A stretch of 64,000 bases of DNA from Butyriboletus loyo (taxonomy: Eukaryota > Basidiomycota > Agaricomycetes > Boletales > Boletaceae). Below, piece by piece: positions 1 through 11,671 of this stretch. A program made the position numbers and the translations under genes. Location of the stretch: assembly GCA_038093515.1 (NCBI GenBank), contig JBBPSI010000023.1, positions 1-64,000 on the forward strand. The letters run 5' to 3'. Every line of letters starts with the position of its first letter. The stretch's first letter is position 1. Under the pieces are notes generated by a model. That model did no database searches. It worked only from the letters and a program-made list of their open reading frames with translations, and had not been told where the DNA came from.

Positions 1-277
1 TGAAGGAGTGTGTTAGATATACGATCATCAGCCTTTTGTCGTCCTGAGAACGTGAGCGCAATTCCGATGGAACATTAGCCTGTGTTGTAAGCAGCGGAAA
101 CTAAAGCTCGTCCAAAACCATACCGCCATACAGCAGAGCATCAAGAATTCTTCAAAGATTCCGAACCTTCACTGCTTCCGAACCGAGTGCTTCGCCATAC
201 AAGTTTCAGAATATACACTGGCCTTATCGTACCCGTACCATCCATCAGACGTCCTGCCTCGACGTAGAAGCGACCCT

Positions 278-1504
278 TCATAGTCTAGAGTTTAAAGCGG
301 GCTTGAGCCATTGCAGGATCGCCTTAGTCACTGTCTGCTGTGCCTCCAACATGACCCAGTGACCAACGTCGGCTATAGGCACAACTTTCAGTTGATCTAT
401 GAGTTTCCCCAAGTTTTGAACGACCCTCGGGGAGCAAGTTGCGTCCTTGGTCCCGTAGAGGAAAAGGACAGGGAGATCAGCGCGAAGCTTCATGGGGAGC
501 GATGCATCTGAGGAGACGCGTCATGTCAATCATGTGGTTTGGATTGGGCCTACCAACCTTTTTCTTCTTCGAAGCGAAGCCTGGTCGTACGATAGTAAGA
601 TAGGGGGCCGATCATGCCTCTTTGGAAGTTCGAGATGTAGTACTCGAGTTCCTGGGATTGCAGGTTACAAAGGGACGATCTAGAACAAAAACGAGTGTCA
701 CCTTGTCATTCAAAATACATCCGTCAGGCTCTTTTCCGCTGAGTAAGTACCTTTGAAGTTTGCCTAAGCGTAACATCGAGGCCTTTGTCTCATTGGGTGT
801 CGCGAACGACAGTCGGAAGAATGAAGGCAACTTGAAGACATGTGAGGGTGCATGCAAGCAATGAAAAGGATCCTTTCATACATGGGCCCCTATCTCGGCG
901 GTAGATTTCTCGGAAGCAAAGTAAACTTGGTAGCCGAAGGATGGAAAACGCTGAGCGATTTCATCCACCGACGCATGGTGTGTGGTCGGTGGGGTGTATG
1001 GGATGGACAACCTACGTCAACCAGTTCAATGATGGTTCATGTTGATCAAATAGCAAGCGTACAAAGCGAGTGCAAGCAATCTCCCGGGATGCCATAGCGC
1101 GAATCTACCGGCTGTGAACGAACCCCAGTCATGGCCAATGACAACCTGCTCACGACTTATTTAAGGAGGAAGTAGAGACGACTGGTACTGACGGCTTTTT
1201 GGACTCCCAGGTGATCCAGGAGCGCAGCGAGGTCGTCGCAAAGTTGCTTCGTGGTGTAGGCGGACGCTTCCAAGGGCATATCTGTTTTTCCGTACCCCAG
1301 CATGTCTGGTACGATGACTCGGTATCCCTCTGCGACCCACGGATGTATTTGGTGTCTCCAGCCGTACCACAGGTCAGGGAAGCCATGGAGACAAAGCAAG
1401 GATGTTGCCCGGGACGCGTGGTTTATCGGTTGCTGATCTATGTAGTGATATGTCCTACCTGGTGGAAGGCACACATGATGGTGGCTGAAGTCCTCTGGTT
1501 GCAT
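278..1504 (-). CDS. alpha/beta hydrolase, epoxide hydrolase-like
   Basis: Predicted soluble epoxide hydrolase-type alpha/beta hydrolase, which would open epoxides to diols through an aspartyl-ester intermediate; the substrate is unknown. Seen: an oxyanion motif LCLHGFPDLW in the first exon, the nucleophile elbow VIGHDWG (Asp) right after a 47-bp intron (1146-1192), GTKD as the likely acid, and GHWVMLEAQ with the catalytic His near the C-terminus. Further short introns are needed to join LALAL to SIPYTPPTTHHA and NDK to ELEYYISNFQRG, and another lies before the last exon (KLRADLPVLFLYGTKD). The ATG at 1504 opens the first exon, MQPEDFSHHHV, and TAG ends it at 278. All core motifs are present, so the gene looks intact. 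A haloalkane dehalogenase-like role is possible but less likely. Confidence 0.85.
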
Positions 1505-2192
1505 CTCGAGTCAGTCTCGACGTCACAGCCGAGTACTAAGGCGTGTGCGAACATCTGAGCTTCAGAGAAGGCACCAAAAACAGATGGTCCGAAACTAAAT
1601 TTCTGCCCGACTTGAACTGAACAAATGATCGGAAACCGTCGACACATTCCCTCAATCAATTTCTTCACATATGACGCGGGTAGCAGGGATATATAGTGTC
1701 AGAGTATACCTACCAAGTTGGAGACGCGCTATCAAGGGGGTTTGTCCGAGCAAACCCTAAGAAATAAACTAGCACATGGGCGCAAGCGGCCTAACATTTT
1801 GGATCCACTGCAGCTATATGAGATAGTGTCCTGCAGCAGGTACTGCTCATCCCTTTTGCTCACACTTGCTTAGCACTCTTATGACAACTTGTAGAAATAG
1901 CGAAGTGTTTTGAGAGCAATCTCGCACGGGAAATCAGGAGCAGGAGAATAATCATTATGTATCCTACGACTCTTCTAATATACAACTTTTTATTGAATTA
2001 TATTTCTAATCTTATTGAGTCGATAGTAATCCTTATTTATTATCTTATCAACCGTATGATCGGCTGAATGTAGCTTGTATTTGTTTGGTCTACATGACTC
2101 CAACACAACTGCTTGAATTGGTGTATCTGAATCGTGCCGCTCAAGATCCTGATGTAATGAAAGTGAATGGGGTCATTGACTTGTTGCAAGTT
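1505..2192. other. intergenic, no gene seen
   Basis: No frame here carries a recognisable protein. The part around 1960-2070 is AT-rich. It lies upstream of the epoxide hydrolase-like gene and should contain its promoter. Confidence 0.5.
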
Positions 2193-3084
2193 TCAAGGTA
2201 GACTAGTCAAAGATACCATATAGGATAGATCATTAACGAGTACTATACCGTCAATGCCTTGGATGAATTGCTGCTGCCTCCCTCCATAGCACAGGGGCAG
2301 GCCGTTTTTACTCTTCATCATCTCGTCGTGCAACTTCTTGTATTCGCCGGCCAGCCACGTTGGCACAACCAACTGCATGCCACTGTCCTTTCTGGAAGGC
2401 TCGTTCTCGTCGGCGCTCGCAGCAGAGAACTTCGCGTCACAATCCTCCTCAGGATCATTCACATTGGGACCCGATGCCTCGTTTCCCTGATCAAGATCGA
2501 CCAATTCACGTGCAATGTTCGTCAGGTCAGACGCATAAGGCCTAGGTTATCAGCAAGGCATAAATCTGCGCACGATGGGAATGGTCAGCGCTCGGAGTAG
2601 AGGCACGTAACGCAAATGGGGAAACATACCCACAAACTGAGTGAGCGACGCATCAAGTTCGTCTTCGTCCTCCTGTTCGACATGGACTCCTGACTCGACT
2701 ATGAGTCATGAGGGGCAACTGACGCATAGCACATCCTCCCATCGGGCAATCCATGGTGCCACAAAGGCCAGGGGCTCGTTTGCCTCTGGGAGTGCACCTC
2801 AGCCATCGACTCGGTTGAATGTCGTTAGTGATGGGTCCGCTATTGCGCGAGATGTCGTTTGGGAGTGGAGCTACACGGAGGTGGTGGTAGAACAGAGAAC
2901 GGCGGCTTGCGAACGTAGGTTGGGTGAACCTTGGCCTCGCCTGATCGACAAGTGGCTGACTAGAGGCAGTGCCGCCGGTACCGCGGCTGGGAGAGAACGG
3001 CAAAGTCCGCAGTCTCTCTTTGTCACTATCCTCCACGCTGCCCCACTGACCGTCTGCATTGTACCACGACGTTGTCAAAAACAC
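2193..3084 (-). pseudogene. unrecognised, probably degenerate coding stretch
   Basis: Unrecognised. A minus-strand exon (about 2193-2539) encodes an acidic stretch followed by VPTWLAGEYKKLHDEMMKS and PLCYGGRQQQFIQ, and joins through a plausible intron (about 2540-2632, GTATGT..CTAG) to an upstream exon with EQEDEDELDASLTQFV. Further upstream the frame breaks: APWIARWEDVLCV is followed by an in-frame TGA, and the remaining open segments (about 2653-3084) lie in different frames. The WLAGEY..CY pattern resembles filler ORFs linked to fungal transposons, but that is only an impression. The stretch is either a decayed gene or an odd gene whose introns I could not resolve. The opposite strand is open too (2641-3186) but encodes only Ser-rich low-complexity sequence. 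Confidence 0.35.
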
Positions 3085-3231
3085 TTTTTCTCGCTACACT
3101 TCCTTTATCCTCAGCCGAGATCATCATTTCCGTATTCACCCACAATTTTCCCGATTTTCCACCGATTTTTTCACCGCTTGATCTGACTCTCCGATTCGAG
3201 TCGAGACTCCTCATATCACCCTAAGATACAG

Positions 3232-3296
3232 GTAAAGTCTTTCAGTTCCCTTACGTCTTTCTCTTGCTATCACTCATATCCGCCCCTTGTTTTTAG
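3232..3296 (+). other. probable 5'-UTR intron of the Barentsz-like gene
   Basis: A 65-bp segment begins with a strong donor (CAG|GTAAAG) and ends with a pyrimidine-rich acceptor (TTTTTAG) eight bases before the ATG at 3305. Its position points to an intron in the leader of the downstream gene. Boundaries are by eye. Confidence 0.55.
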
Positions 3297-3304
3297 CTCT
3301 CATT

Positions 3305-5884
3305 ATGCCCGCTACTACTTCATATCACTCCACCACTCACGCGGATCCACGCCGCGTGCAGACCGCGTCACACCCTCTGCCGCTGCCTAGGAAAACCCGT
3401 CCTGTCAGACGTAGAGGCAAGGGCAAAAATGATTTCGGAAGCGATGAAGAGTTTGTGCGTGAGGTCGGGACAGACTCCGAGGACGACTCCGAGGACGATG
3501 ACCATTCCTCCGTCGACTCGTCTACCGATTCCGAACCCGTCACCGAGGACATCTTGTCGGCCACTCACTCGCGCATACTCACTCCAAATACGACTCAGAG
3601 CTCTGCAGATGTTCCCAACGAATCTGCATCTAAACTGACCAAAGGTGTGGACGGTGGGCGTGCTCCCTTTTTTGGCGACACTGGGAATTGGTCCGAGATG
3701 GTTGCTGAAGAGAATACCCATGGCCCCGCTGAGCTTCCTGTCATCGAGTTTGCGGACTTTACTGGTCCATCGATGGACCAGCGGTCTAAACCTACTCCCC
3801 ACCGAACATCTTCAAAACCGTCGAAGCGCCCGCCAGTCAAACGGGCTGTGTCAGCGCCCACGGTCGACCATGCTGTGCATCCTGCACCTGTGTCCGAGCA
3901 ATCAGAAAACTCCCATCCCGACCCTTCATCTGACCAACCGGTTGCCTCTACATCGAGACAATCATCTCGAAGCGGCTTCAGACGTCCTCCTGGCCAGTCA
4001 GCCCGTCAAGCATACCAGCAACGGCTGGAGACCGATCCATCGTATGTTCCCACCGTTGGTGAATTTTGGGGTCATGACGATCGCTTACTGGACAAGGGTC
4101 TAAGAAGCTTGAGTGGATGGTGGAGAGGTCGATGGCAGGGTCGAGGACGCGGGAGAGGATCATTTGACGGAGGGTTCATTCGTGGGAGAGGTAGAGGTGC
4201 GAGTTTTTCTGGCCCAGGTCCGGCTCTACGTGGCACTCAATGTGAAGACGACATGGTTACACAAGAGAAACTGCCTGCTGAGCTTCCCCGCGCTGATCAG
4301 CCCTGGACGCATGATGGGTTCGAGGAAATGAAGAAGCGAGATGAAAAGAGGCGTGAGGTAGCACAGCAACAGCCAACAACGAGATTTACTCGTGGCGTTG
4401 CTCCTTTGCGTGGGAGAGGTGGATTTGTTGCAGGACGTGGACGAGGAGGAGCGGCTCGAGGTGGTGGCGTTGCCCCCTCACCTTCGAGATCAACTGCTGC
4501 TGCTGCTGCTGCCTCTGTACCGGGAAAAATCTGGTATGCTATGAAGCCCGAGTACCCTTGGACGAAGTATCTCGAAACGTCCCTTTTCCACGACAGTGGA
4601 CCCAAACCCCGCGCTGGCAACAGTTCAAGCTATCGGGTCAAGCTTCCGAATATGGAGGCGCAAATTGTTCGCGGGTCGGTGAAGGCTACTGACCGCCCGA
4701 AATTACTTCCTTCAGAGCTACAGGGTTCAGAGGATGGCGAGAAGAATTTTGTTGTACGCTTGCCAAAGTGGACTGCCAGGGAGAAGGAGGTGCATCTGGG
4801 CCCGGTACCCGCGACCATCGTCGGAGAATCTCATCTCGAGGATGTTTTCACCGTGAGACCAGAGCTTGTTCCTCCCCGTGCACCGATAGTCGACATCAAA
4901 CTCCCGTCTACTTCGGTAACCTTTGAAACACCCAACGTTGCATCGACTACTGGCCCTTCTACTCAGCCTGTAGAGTCGTCAGTTTCCTTGACCCCTCCTC
5001 CATTGCCGGCGCAGGCGCAACCTACACAGTCTGCCTCGGGACCTGTTGATGGCGTACTCCATGGACATCAAGACAACGTGGTCTCAACACTCTTGAAGGC
5101 GGATACCCCCCACGCACCTGACCCACAGGAAGTTACTGGAGGCCGGCGTATCCTTCCACCTGCTCCCCCACCGCTGCAGACCGTTTTCAGCCCTCCGCAA
5201 TCCTCACCCCCATACAGCTCGCCGTACGGTTATGGCTCACCTCTGCCACCCGGCATTGCAATCAGTCAACACGGCATGGCATATGAAGTGGCGACCGGGC
5301 GCCCCGTGTACCTTCCTGCTCCCATCTATACGCCACGTGCTGTACCCCACAGTATGATGACACCGCCAGGCGTATCGTACATGCCTGGACACATGCATCA
5401 TCATCCCACCGGCTCTCCAGACTTCCTGTCGGCACCCCATACCCCACCCCTCAACGGATTTATTGATCCGGCGACTGGTAGCCCGATATTTGCATTCCCT
5501 CGACAAAGCTCGCGTGTTGAGATTCGGGCTCCTTCATCGCAGCTCGACCTAAAGTCGACGAAGTCTCAACGACGACCGTCTAACCTGAGGACAAGTGCTG
5601 CCGCATTCGAGCCATCACGACCCTCGAGCCCTGTCAACGAAGTACAACCAACTGCGCCTCGGACAGAGCACTATCCGTCGCACAACGCTTTGGAACTACA
5701 CGGTGACACCAACGCCACGTCTGAGCAACACATGGATCCTGCCATGTACAATTTCACGGCGTATGAACATGCTTACTACTACCCGGAACAGTACGGATAC
5801 TCTCAATACTATGACATGTCCCACATGCCACGATATGAGATGTATCAGACTGATCCGCACGCGTCTCAGGCTGTATATTACTGA
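3305..5884 (+). CDS. Barentsz/CASC3-like exon junction complex protein
   Basis: Single-exon 859-residue protein of the Barentsz/CASC3/MLN51 type. Known members bind eIF4A3 in the exon junction complex, linking splicing to mRNA localisation, translation and decay. Seen: a basic patch followed by an acidic Asp/Glu/Ser tract (residues about 35-75), a SELOR/Btz-like segment near residue 235-270 (YVPTVGEFWGHDDRLLDKG then WWRGRW), RGRGRG-rich RGG runs just after it and again near residue 360-395, an Ala run from GCT repeats, and long Pro/Ser-rich disorder ending in a Tyr-rich tail. The ATG at 3305 follows a leader intron; the reading frame extends slightly upstream without another ATG. S. cerevisiae lacks a canonical EJC, so a Btz-type protein suits an intron-rich fungus. 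The family call rests mainly on the Btz core. Confidence 0.85.
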   Translation: MPATTSYHSTTHADPRRVQTASHPLPLPRKTRPVRRRGKGKNDFGSDEEFVREVGTDSEDDSEDDDHSSVDSSTDSEPVTEDILSATHSRILTPNTTQSSADVPNESASKLTKGVDGGRAPFFGDTGNWSEMVAEENTHGPAELPVIEFADFTGPSMDQRSKPTPHRTSSKPSKRPPVKRAVSAPTVDHAVHPAPVSEQSENSHPDPSSDQPVASTSRQSSRSGFRRPPGQSARQAYQQRLETDPSYVPTVGEFWGHDDRLLDKGLRSLSGWWRGRWQGRGRGRGSFDGGFIRGRGRGASFSGPGPALRGTQCEDDMVTQEKLPAELPRADQPWTHDGFEEMKKRDEKRREVAQQQPTTRFTRGVAPLRGRGGFVAGRGRGGAARGGGVAPSPSRSTAAAAAASVPGKIWYAMKPEYPWTKYLETSLFHDSGPKPRAGNSSSYRVKLPNMEAQIVRGSVKATDRPKLLPSELQGSEDGEKNFVVRLPKWTAREKEVHLGPVPATIVGESHLEDVFTVRPELVPPRAPIVDIKLPSTSVTFETPNVASTTGPSTQPVESSVSLTPPPLPAQAQPTQSASGPVDGVLHGHQDNVVSTLLKADTPHAPDPQEVTGGRRILPPAPPPLQTVFSPPQSSPPYSSPYGYGSPLPPGIAISQHGMAYEVATGRPVYLPAPIYTPRAVPHSMMTPPGVSYMPGHMHHHPTGSPDFLSAPHTPPLNGFIDPATGSPIFAFPRQSSRVEIRAPSSQLDLKSTKSQRRPSNLRTSAAAFEPSRPSSPVNEVQPTAPRTEHYPSHNALELHGDTNATSEQHMDPAMYNFTAYEHAYYYPEQYGYSQYYDMSHMPRYEMYQTDPHASQAVYY

Positions 5885-6593
5885 GCGAACACTTTTGGTG
5901 ACGAGTTGCATTTCGGCTCGTCTGTTCTTTTCCTTCTATTTTTTTTGGTTCATTTAGTTTTGGGATACATACACTGCTATCCATTGCTTCCGCTCCCCGT
6001 ACTTCTGATGACTTGAAAATGACGTTCGTTCGTACAGACTCACATCTGCGCTCACATCCATGCATACATATTCCTCACACCCATGCATCTGTTCTTTGTG
6101 CTCCCCCTTGCCTTGTTGCTGGTTTCTAGCAACCATAGTAGCTCACACCTGTCATGATTTTTTTTCTGTTGCGTAAGTAGCTAATGTTCTTGTTGCAAAT
6201 CTGTCACTAGTGTTCTATTACTTCTACACCTACTCCCAACTGGTTATGTAATAGGGGCACAGCATAGATGATGACAAAGTATATGACCCCTAGTAAGGTG
6301 GTTGTGTAATACTGCATTGCTTTGTCAGCGTGCCGCATTTGAGGCGCCAGCCAAAGCCCAGATGTCAAGACTTTCTCTGTCCTTAACCACCACTACGCTG
6401 TGGTAGTCTCCTTCATTGGGCACAACCCCTGCAATTACACTCTTGAAAACGAACTCCGCTGTCATAAACTTTGATAGCTAGTTGGGTCAGGACTCACATT
6501 CATTAAAGTTCGAGCGGTCGAAACCGCTCCATTATTCTACCACTCGCTCCCGAGCCCCCTCACACACAATTGCCTTCCGCATTTTTGTCTATC
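5885..6593 (+). other. intergenic between Barentsz-like gene and TFIIB
   Basis: Contains the 3' flank of the upstream gene (T-rich around 5925-5945) and the TFIIB promoter. No coding frame here is convincing. Confidence 0.5.
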
Positions 6594-7705
6594 ATGGCAT
6601 TTTCACAACCATTTCCTCTCGCTGCAACTACACAGAAAGTCCAACAACCTACATACGGCCCAGACTTGGCCGTACGTCTCATCTGTCCGGATTGCAGAGA
6701 CCCCAACCCCCACATTGTCGAGGAGTTTGGAAGTGGGGACCTCGTGTGTGGGGGGTGCGGCCTCGTGCTGGGTGACCGTATTGTGGACACCAGGAGCGAG
6801 TGGAGGGTAAGTTCTTTTTCTACTTTTTCGTTTGCTTTTACGGCGCTGCATACGACTTTATTTTTGTTCTATAGACGTTTGCTAACGATGAAGGAGATGA
6901 CCCTTCTCGTGTTGGTGCTGCGTCAGACCCTCTATTGGAGGGCATGGAACAACTTGATACCGTCATTAGTTTCCGCGACGGCGGGTCGGGTATTGCACGT
7001 GAACTGCAACGTGCTGCCTCACGCTCACAAAGCTCTCGCTCCGAGCGCAACCTCCTCACTGCGTTCCGCGACATCGGAAGCTGGTGCGATCAGTTCTCGT
7101 TACCCAAAACCATCAGCGACATCGCCAAGCAGCTTTATAAACGATCGGACGAAGAAAAGCTTCTCCGTGGAAAGCCCCTCGAGGCTGTTATTGCTGCATG
7201 CATTTTTATCGCCTGTCGCCAGGCCCACGTTCCCCGGACATTTAGAGAGATTTGTAACCTGACGCACGTGTCAAAGAAGACGCTTGGACAGTGCTACAAG
7301 GCACTCGAACAAGCGTTCAATCTCTCTCCCGGCGCCACTGCACAGAGTAACAACGCCAATAGCCCGTCGACTGGCCCGGAGACACTCCTCGTCCGGTATT
7401 GCAATCATCTAGATTTACCGGTCAGCGTGCAGTCGATTTGCTCGGATATCATCATTGCCGCACGTCAGCACGGAATCGCAGATGGGAGGAGCCCTGTGTC
7501 TATTGCGGGTGGCGCGATATACTTTACGTGTCTATTGTTGGGCAAACCAAAGCCTGCACGCGACATCAGTACAGTGGCAGGAGTCAGTGAAGGGACAATC
7601 AAGTTGGTGTATAGGTTGTACTATCTTGAGCGGCAGAAGTTGGTTAAGGAAGAGTGGATCAAAGATGGCAAGGCGAACATGGATAACCTGCCTGCGGAGA
7701 AGTAG
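6594..7705 (+). CDS. SUA7: transcription initiation factor IIB (TFIIB)
   Basis: General transcription factor that bridges TBP at the promoter to RNA polymerase II and helps set the start site. Two exons (6594-6806 and 6875-7705) with a 68-bp intron give 347 residues, typical for TFIIB. Seen: an N-terminal zinc ribbon (CPDC..CGGC, residues about 28-52), the B-reader/linker signature SEWRTFANDEGDDPSRVG created exactly at the splice junction, and two cyclin-like repeats (about residues 130-210 and 225-310), the first containing GKPLEAVIAACIFIACRQ and the second SPVSIAGGAIYFTCLL. The ATG at 6594 is the first in the frame. The gene appears intact. Confidence 0.97.
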
Positions 7706-7858
7706 GTTGGTAGCATCACCCGCATTTCGTACCATGCTTTTTGTATGTTAAGTTACTCTTATATGTACTCTCTAGCATTGGTATGAACTTCAATTCGAAA
7801 CGGACGTGCTCTCTCAACGATGTGAGTGATCATAATGATCTGTATCAACATCAATACA

Positions 7859-9047
7859 TCATCGTTTGCCCCCTCGTTTTCCCCCTCGTTTGCCTTTGGA
7901 CCCGCCAACTGTTTCTCGACCCAACGCAACACCGCCCTTGCCTCTACTGACTGTCCTAATCGCTTTCCGAATGTTGAGCGTATCATCACCTTTTTCTTTT
8001 CGGGCCCGTTTGGTCTCGCCTTCCAAATTTGATAGGAGAGCAAGAGAGGCCTGTTTCTCTTTCTCCACGGATGCTTCGGCGGCGTCGAACTAGACAACCT
8101 GAGTATAAATCGCCCATTGCAGACGAATTTCAACCAACCTTTCGCTTGACACCACGCATCTTTTTATCCCCTTCCAGCTTCTTGTCAAACTTGCCCATAC
8201 TAGCCGTGCTTATCCGGGTCGAGGTCAACGCCCGGTCAATGTCGCCTTTTCGCTGTTCGCGTTCCTCTCGTGCAGCTTGGGCACGCGCGGTATTTTGTAA
8301 TTTTTGGCGCTCGTTCTTGGCTACTCTCGCCTTGCGTGCGTTCCTGGCGTCCTGTACGGGATCAAAGTCCACCGCTGCCAACGTTTCAGGACCCCATGAA
8401 AACGAAAAAATGAATTAAAAAAATGAAGAGAAGAGAATAAAAAATGAAATACACACCGGCGTTCGCCTTGACCTCATGTATCCACTGATCCTCCTTTTCC
8501 TTGTTCTTCCCGTCCAGTCCCCACCGTTGAACCCACTCTTGTTTCTCCTCGTCCCAGATCATCTTTTCACGACGGGTTTTCTGGATGCCTTTGGATGCGG
8601 CAAAGCGTTCCCATTTCGTGGGTGGTTTGGGTTTGGGGAGGGGTTTGGCACGGGGAAGGGGTGTTGTTGGTGGGGGAAGTTGGGCGAGAGGTCCGTCGGG
8701 GGATGGGTGAGTGGGTAGGGTGTAGAGGGCGGCGATGAGGGTTTGTATACCGTCACGTGCAGTCGATTTGAGGTATTCTTCGAGGTTTGTGCTGTGTATC
8801 GGAGAACAAGGGTGAGGGGGTGAATCGGGACGAATATGGATATGGAGACGGGAGGACGTACGTGTAGCTTTCTTCGTCGATCGGGTTCAGGTCTGTCACG
8901 GCGAGGAAACCGGCGTCGACGTCGAGGGGGGTGTCTTTTTCGACGGTGACGGATTGGCTGGTTGGAATGGGTGAAACGATGACGGGGTTTTATGGTTTGG
9001 GCTTACATTTTGGCTGCGTGGGACGCGAGCAAGTTGGATACGTCCAT
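7859..9047 (-). CDS. RRS1: ribosome biogenesis regulatory protein RRS1
   Basis: Nucleolar factor for 60S subunit assembly; in yeast Rrs1 works with Rpf2 to load the 5S RNP. Five exons (9047-9007, 8957-8862, 8791-8457, 8374-8139, 8089-7859) give an uninterrupted 312-residue protein. Seen: an N-terminal segment FLAVTDLNPIDEESY, the family signature KWERFAASKGIQKTRREKM followed by WDEEKQEWVQRWG, a Lys/Arg/Glu-rich helical stretch, the GVKRK|FDA junction, and a basic C-terminus with RKAIRTVSRGKGGVAL and a Gly/Lys/Arg tail. All four introns are 49-82 bp with GT..AG ends. It converges on TFIIB, the stop codons lying about 150 bp apart. Confidence 0.93.
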
Positions 9048-10141
9048 CAATGCGATGGTGAAGGATCCCCTTCAGCGTAGTAGTAGATATTGGCAAAGCT
9101 GCATTTTGTTCCGAAAAAGGAAGGACGTTCCTACGGAGTCGTTGCATGAGCATGACTACCTTTGAGTCTTGATTGAAATTGAACGTAAAGCTCAGTATAC
9201 GCACTAGTATCTGTGTATCAAAGACTTATCTCTTTCTCCCGACTTCCTTGCAGATGCGGCTATTGGACATGTCTTATGTGCAGGCCAGCCACACATCAGT
9301 AAAACAGGTTTCCGATGCTAACCGAGTGTAGCCGAGTGCTCCAGACTGCTACAGACTGCTAACCAGTGGTTCCGACCAATAACTGTTTCACTAATGCATC
9401 CTTCGCTCCCAGAAGGCAACTTTCCCCGACGCCATAGATTTCTAGGATACTCTGCTACTGGCGCTGCACAGTGATTGTAGTTCTGCGCTTCCCAGATTGG
9501 TCGCTCATCACAACAGCTCCTATCTACGCCCCACACAGTGAAAACGTGATCTGCACCACACCTTCTATTTCAACCGACTTCCTCGAGACCCGCCGCAGTC
9601 GTAATCACAAACGTTCATAAAACACAGCCTTGAGGCATTCAGATCGGAAACGCATGCACGGTCTCTCCACTCTGGGTTTGACCTATGGGCACCATCAGCC
9701 TCGAGGTGTTATCTGCAGTCATCCGGCCCTCCGAGACACTTCTATAATTCCTAACACGCCCCTAACGTCCTGCTTGGGACCAGCATTTCTGATCCAGAAA
9801 CCTCTTGCACGCACGCCGAAAGCCCATGGATCGAGGGATCTTGTGAGATGCAGCGTAGCTTCCCCTAGCGCTTATCGTCCACAGCTCCCATTCACACCAC
9901 ACCTCGTTGTTCCGGGCACGCACGCACATCTTCACCACCCCCATCATCGACGCGGACAGCTTTGCTTCACAGAATTTCAGCGCACGTAACGACTGCGTTA
10001 TGGATCAAACAAATACTTACAGGTCCTGTTTGTGATAACGAGGATCCCACGGTTGCCCACTTCTACCAAGTAGAAGCATCTCAGGGAGAGGTCATTAATG
10101 AGGCCCTAGGGCTCTCCGATTAGATCCAATGGAAGGCCGAT
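9048..10141. other. gene-poor stretch
   Basis: Several short open frames exist on both strands, but none shows a recognisable motif or plausible splicing. A 10-bp unit (cagactgcta) is directly repeated at 9342-9361. The left end should hold the RRS1 promoter. Confidence 0.5.
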
Positions 10142-11007
10142 CTAGACCACGGATGCGTCAAGATGCGCCAGGATGAGGCGATTCCGATTGGAGAATGGTT
10201 TCTGGATGAGGCGAGGCGGCCTAAGGCATTTTTGGATGAGACTAGCCGCTAGCGCAATACGCAACGCAAAGGGAAGCTCGCTGACCGAGGCGGCCATAAG
10301 GCTGTACAGCTTGCACGGCAGGCTCAGGAGGAACGCGAACGCCCCCGAAGGACGCGTGAGGATGCGGAAGGGCAGATGGGAACCATGAGGGAAGGGGTGG
10401 GGGGAGCGCAAAGTGTTGTTGATGAACAGCGCTGCGAGGCCGAGGCTAGTGAAGCTCGCGCAGAGGCGTGCAAGGAGGGTTGTTTTCACCTTGCAGTCGC
10501 TGGCACACCCGGCAGTAGCGCGTCTATCCTCGTTAACGCCTCTCGCGATCTGCATAAGGAACGCTGGTCAAACTTCAGGGCTGACAGTACTTTAACGATC
10601 AAGCCCTCTATATCTTTACCTTCTTCGCATTATCGCTTCACCATGACATCCTTGCTAACGTCAGGCGCTTTAACATTCCACATATATTATCCATTCGAAA
10701 GCTGAAGCGCTGACTCTCACATTTGGTACATCATGGGAACAAGCTGTACGATACCGCGCGCAAACGATTTATCGAGGAGACGAGGGAAAGTGTTTGCACT
10801 AACCGGGAGGATGCCGATTTCCTCCTGGACTGGCGTGTGTACATTGTCTCCAGCAACACCTTATTGAGCATCGTCCGGAATAAGATGCCGAAGAAGACGA
10901 TTGATGAAGTGGAGTTGCTTGACGGTTTGTTCACCCAGGCGTGCCCAAGGCGGGTTGGGGATCGGACGAGACGGTTTCTACGAGAATTGGTTCGGTCGAG
11001 GGGGTGA
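10142..11007. other. open frames on both strands, function unknown
   Basis: Between 10142 and 10560 both strands are largely open. The plus strand reads Arg/Glu-rich (REDAEGQMGTMREGVGGAQ) and the minus strand reads hydrophobic, as expected from one GC-rich, Arg-codon-rich repeat read both ways. A second plus-strand frame (about 10726-11007) reads more like protein, with DFLLDWRVYIVSSNTLLSI and KMPKKTIDEVELLDGLF, but I found no start codon before its middle and no matching upstream exon. This may be a decayed gene or an unrecognised small gene. No function is assigned. Confidence 0.25.
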
Positions 11008-11671
11008 CTTACCGTTATTGCGTTCTCGATATGTCCGTGCCGTATTGGGTGGTAAGTTGAAGCTTTGGAATTAATAGATAAGACGGTCCCGCTGGGTGTC
11101 ACTGATGTTCAATGCGAAAGTGGTCGCGGTGGCATGGAAACACAATCCCGTAGACATTGGGGTAACGAAGTAAGCTCCATATTAGCCTTGTCATTGCAGG
11201 CAGCGCTCTATCTTATCATGATGCAGTACGTGTACAAGAGGAGTCGATCCGAAGTTGTTCGGGGACTTTGGCTGGTCACACTGTCCCGTCTCGAGGATTG
11301 AATATGAATCATCTCCTGGGCTGGAGATTGCCATGGTGCCAGACCACCGTCGTGCTCAACATTTGGAAACTTGGAATCAGTACGACTCAGCAGCGGAGGG
11401 CCGGGTGCCGTGTCGAGTCATCAGACTACAGCCATTCCACGCCAACATTGACTTTATAGGGGCTAACATGTCTTGCACGTTTCTATAGATTTGGATATAC
11501 AGCAAAAGGTTATCAGTATGGTAAGTATCGTTAGATGTCCAGATCTAACTCCAGGGAAGAAATGCCAGTTCGTTTTCCAAGCGGCAATGGCATGAAAGTC
11601 GTGGAGGGTCCAGATTATAACGGTATAGCATGTATGTGAGTACTGAAGCCTGAGGGTTCGGTGATTTTTGG
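11008..11671. other. intergenic, no gene seen
   Basis: Only short unsupported frames. It includes the 3' flank of the membrane-protein gene ending at 11672. Confidence 0.45.

Noticed and set aside
2641..3186. 181-codon plus-strand frame before the Barentsz-like gene
   Set aside because: Ser-rich low complexity at the start, no motif, and it overlaps minus-strand segments joined by a better splice site.
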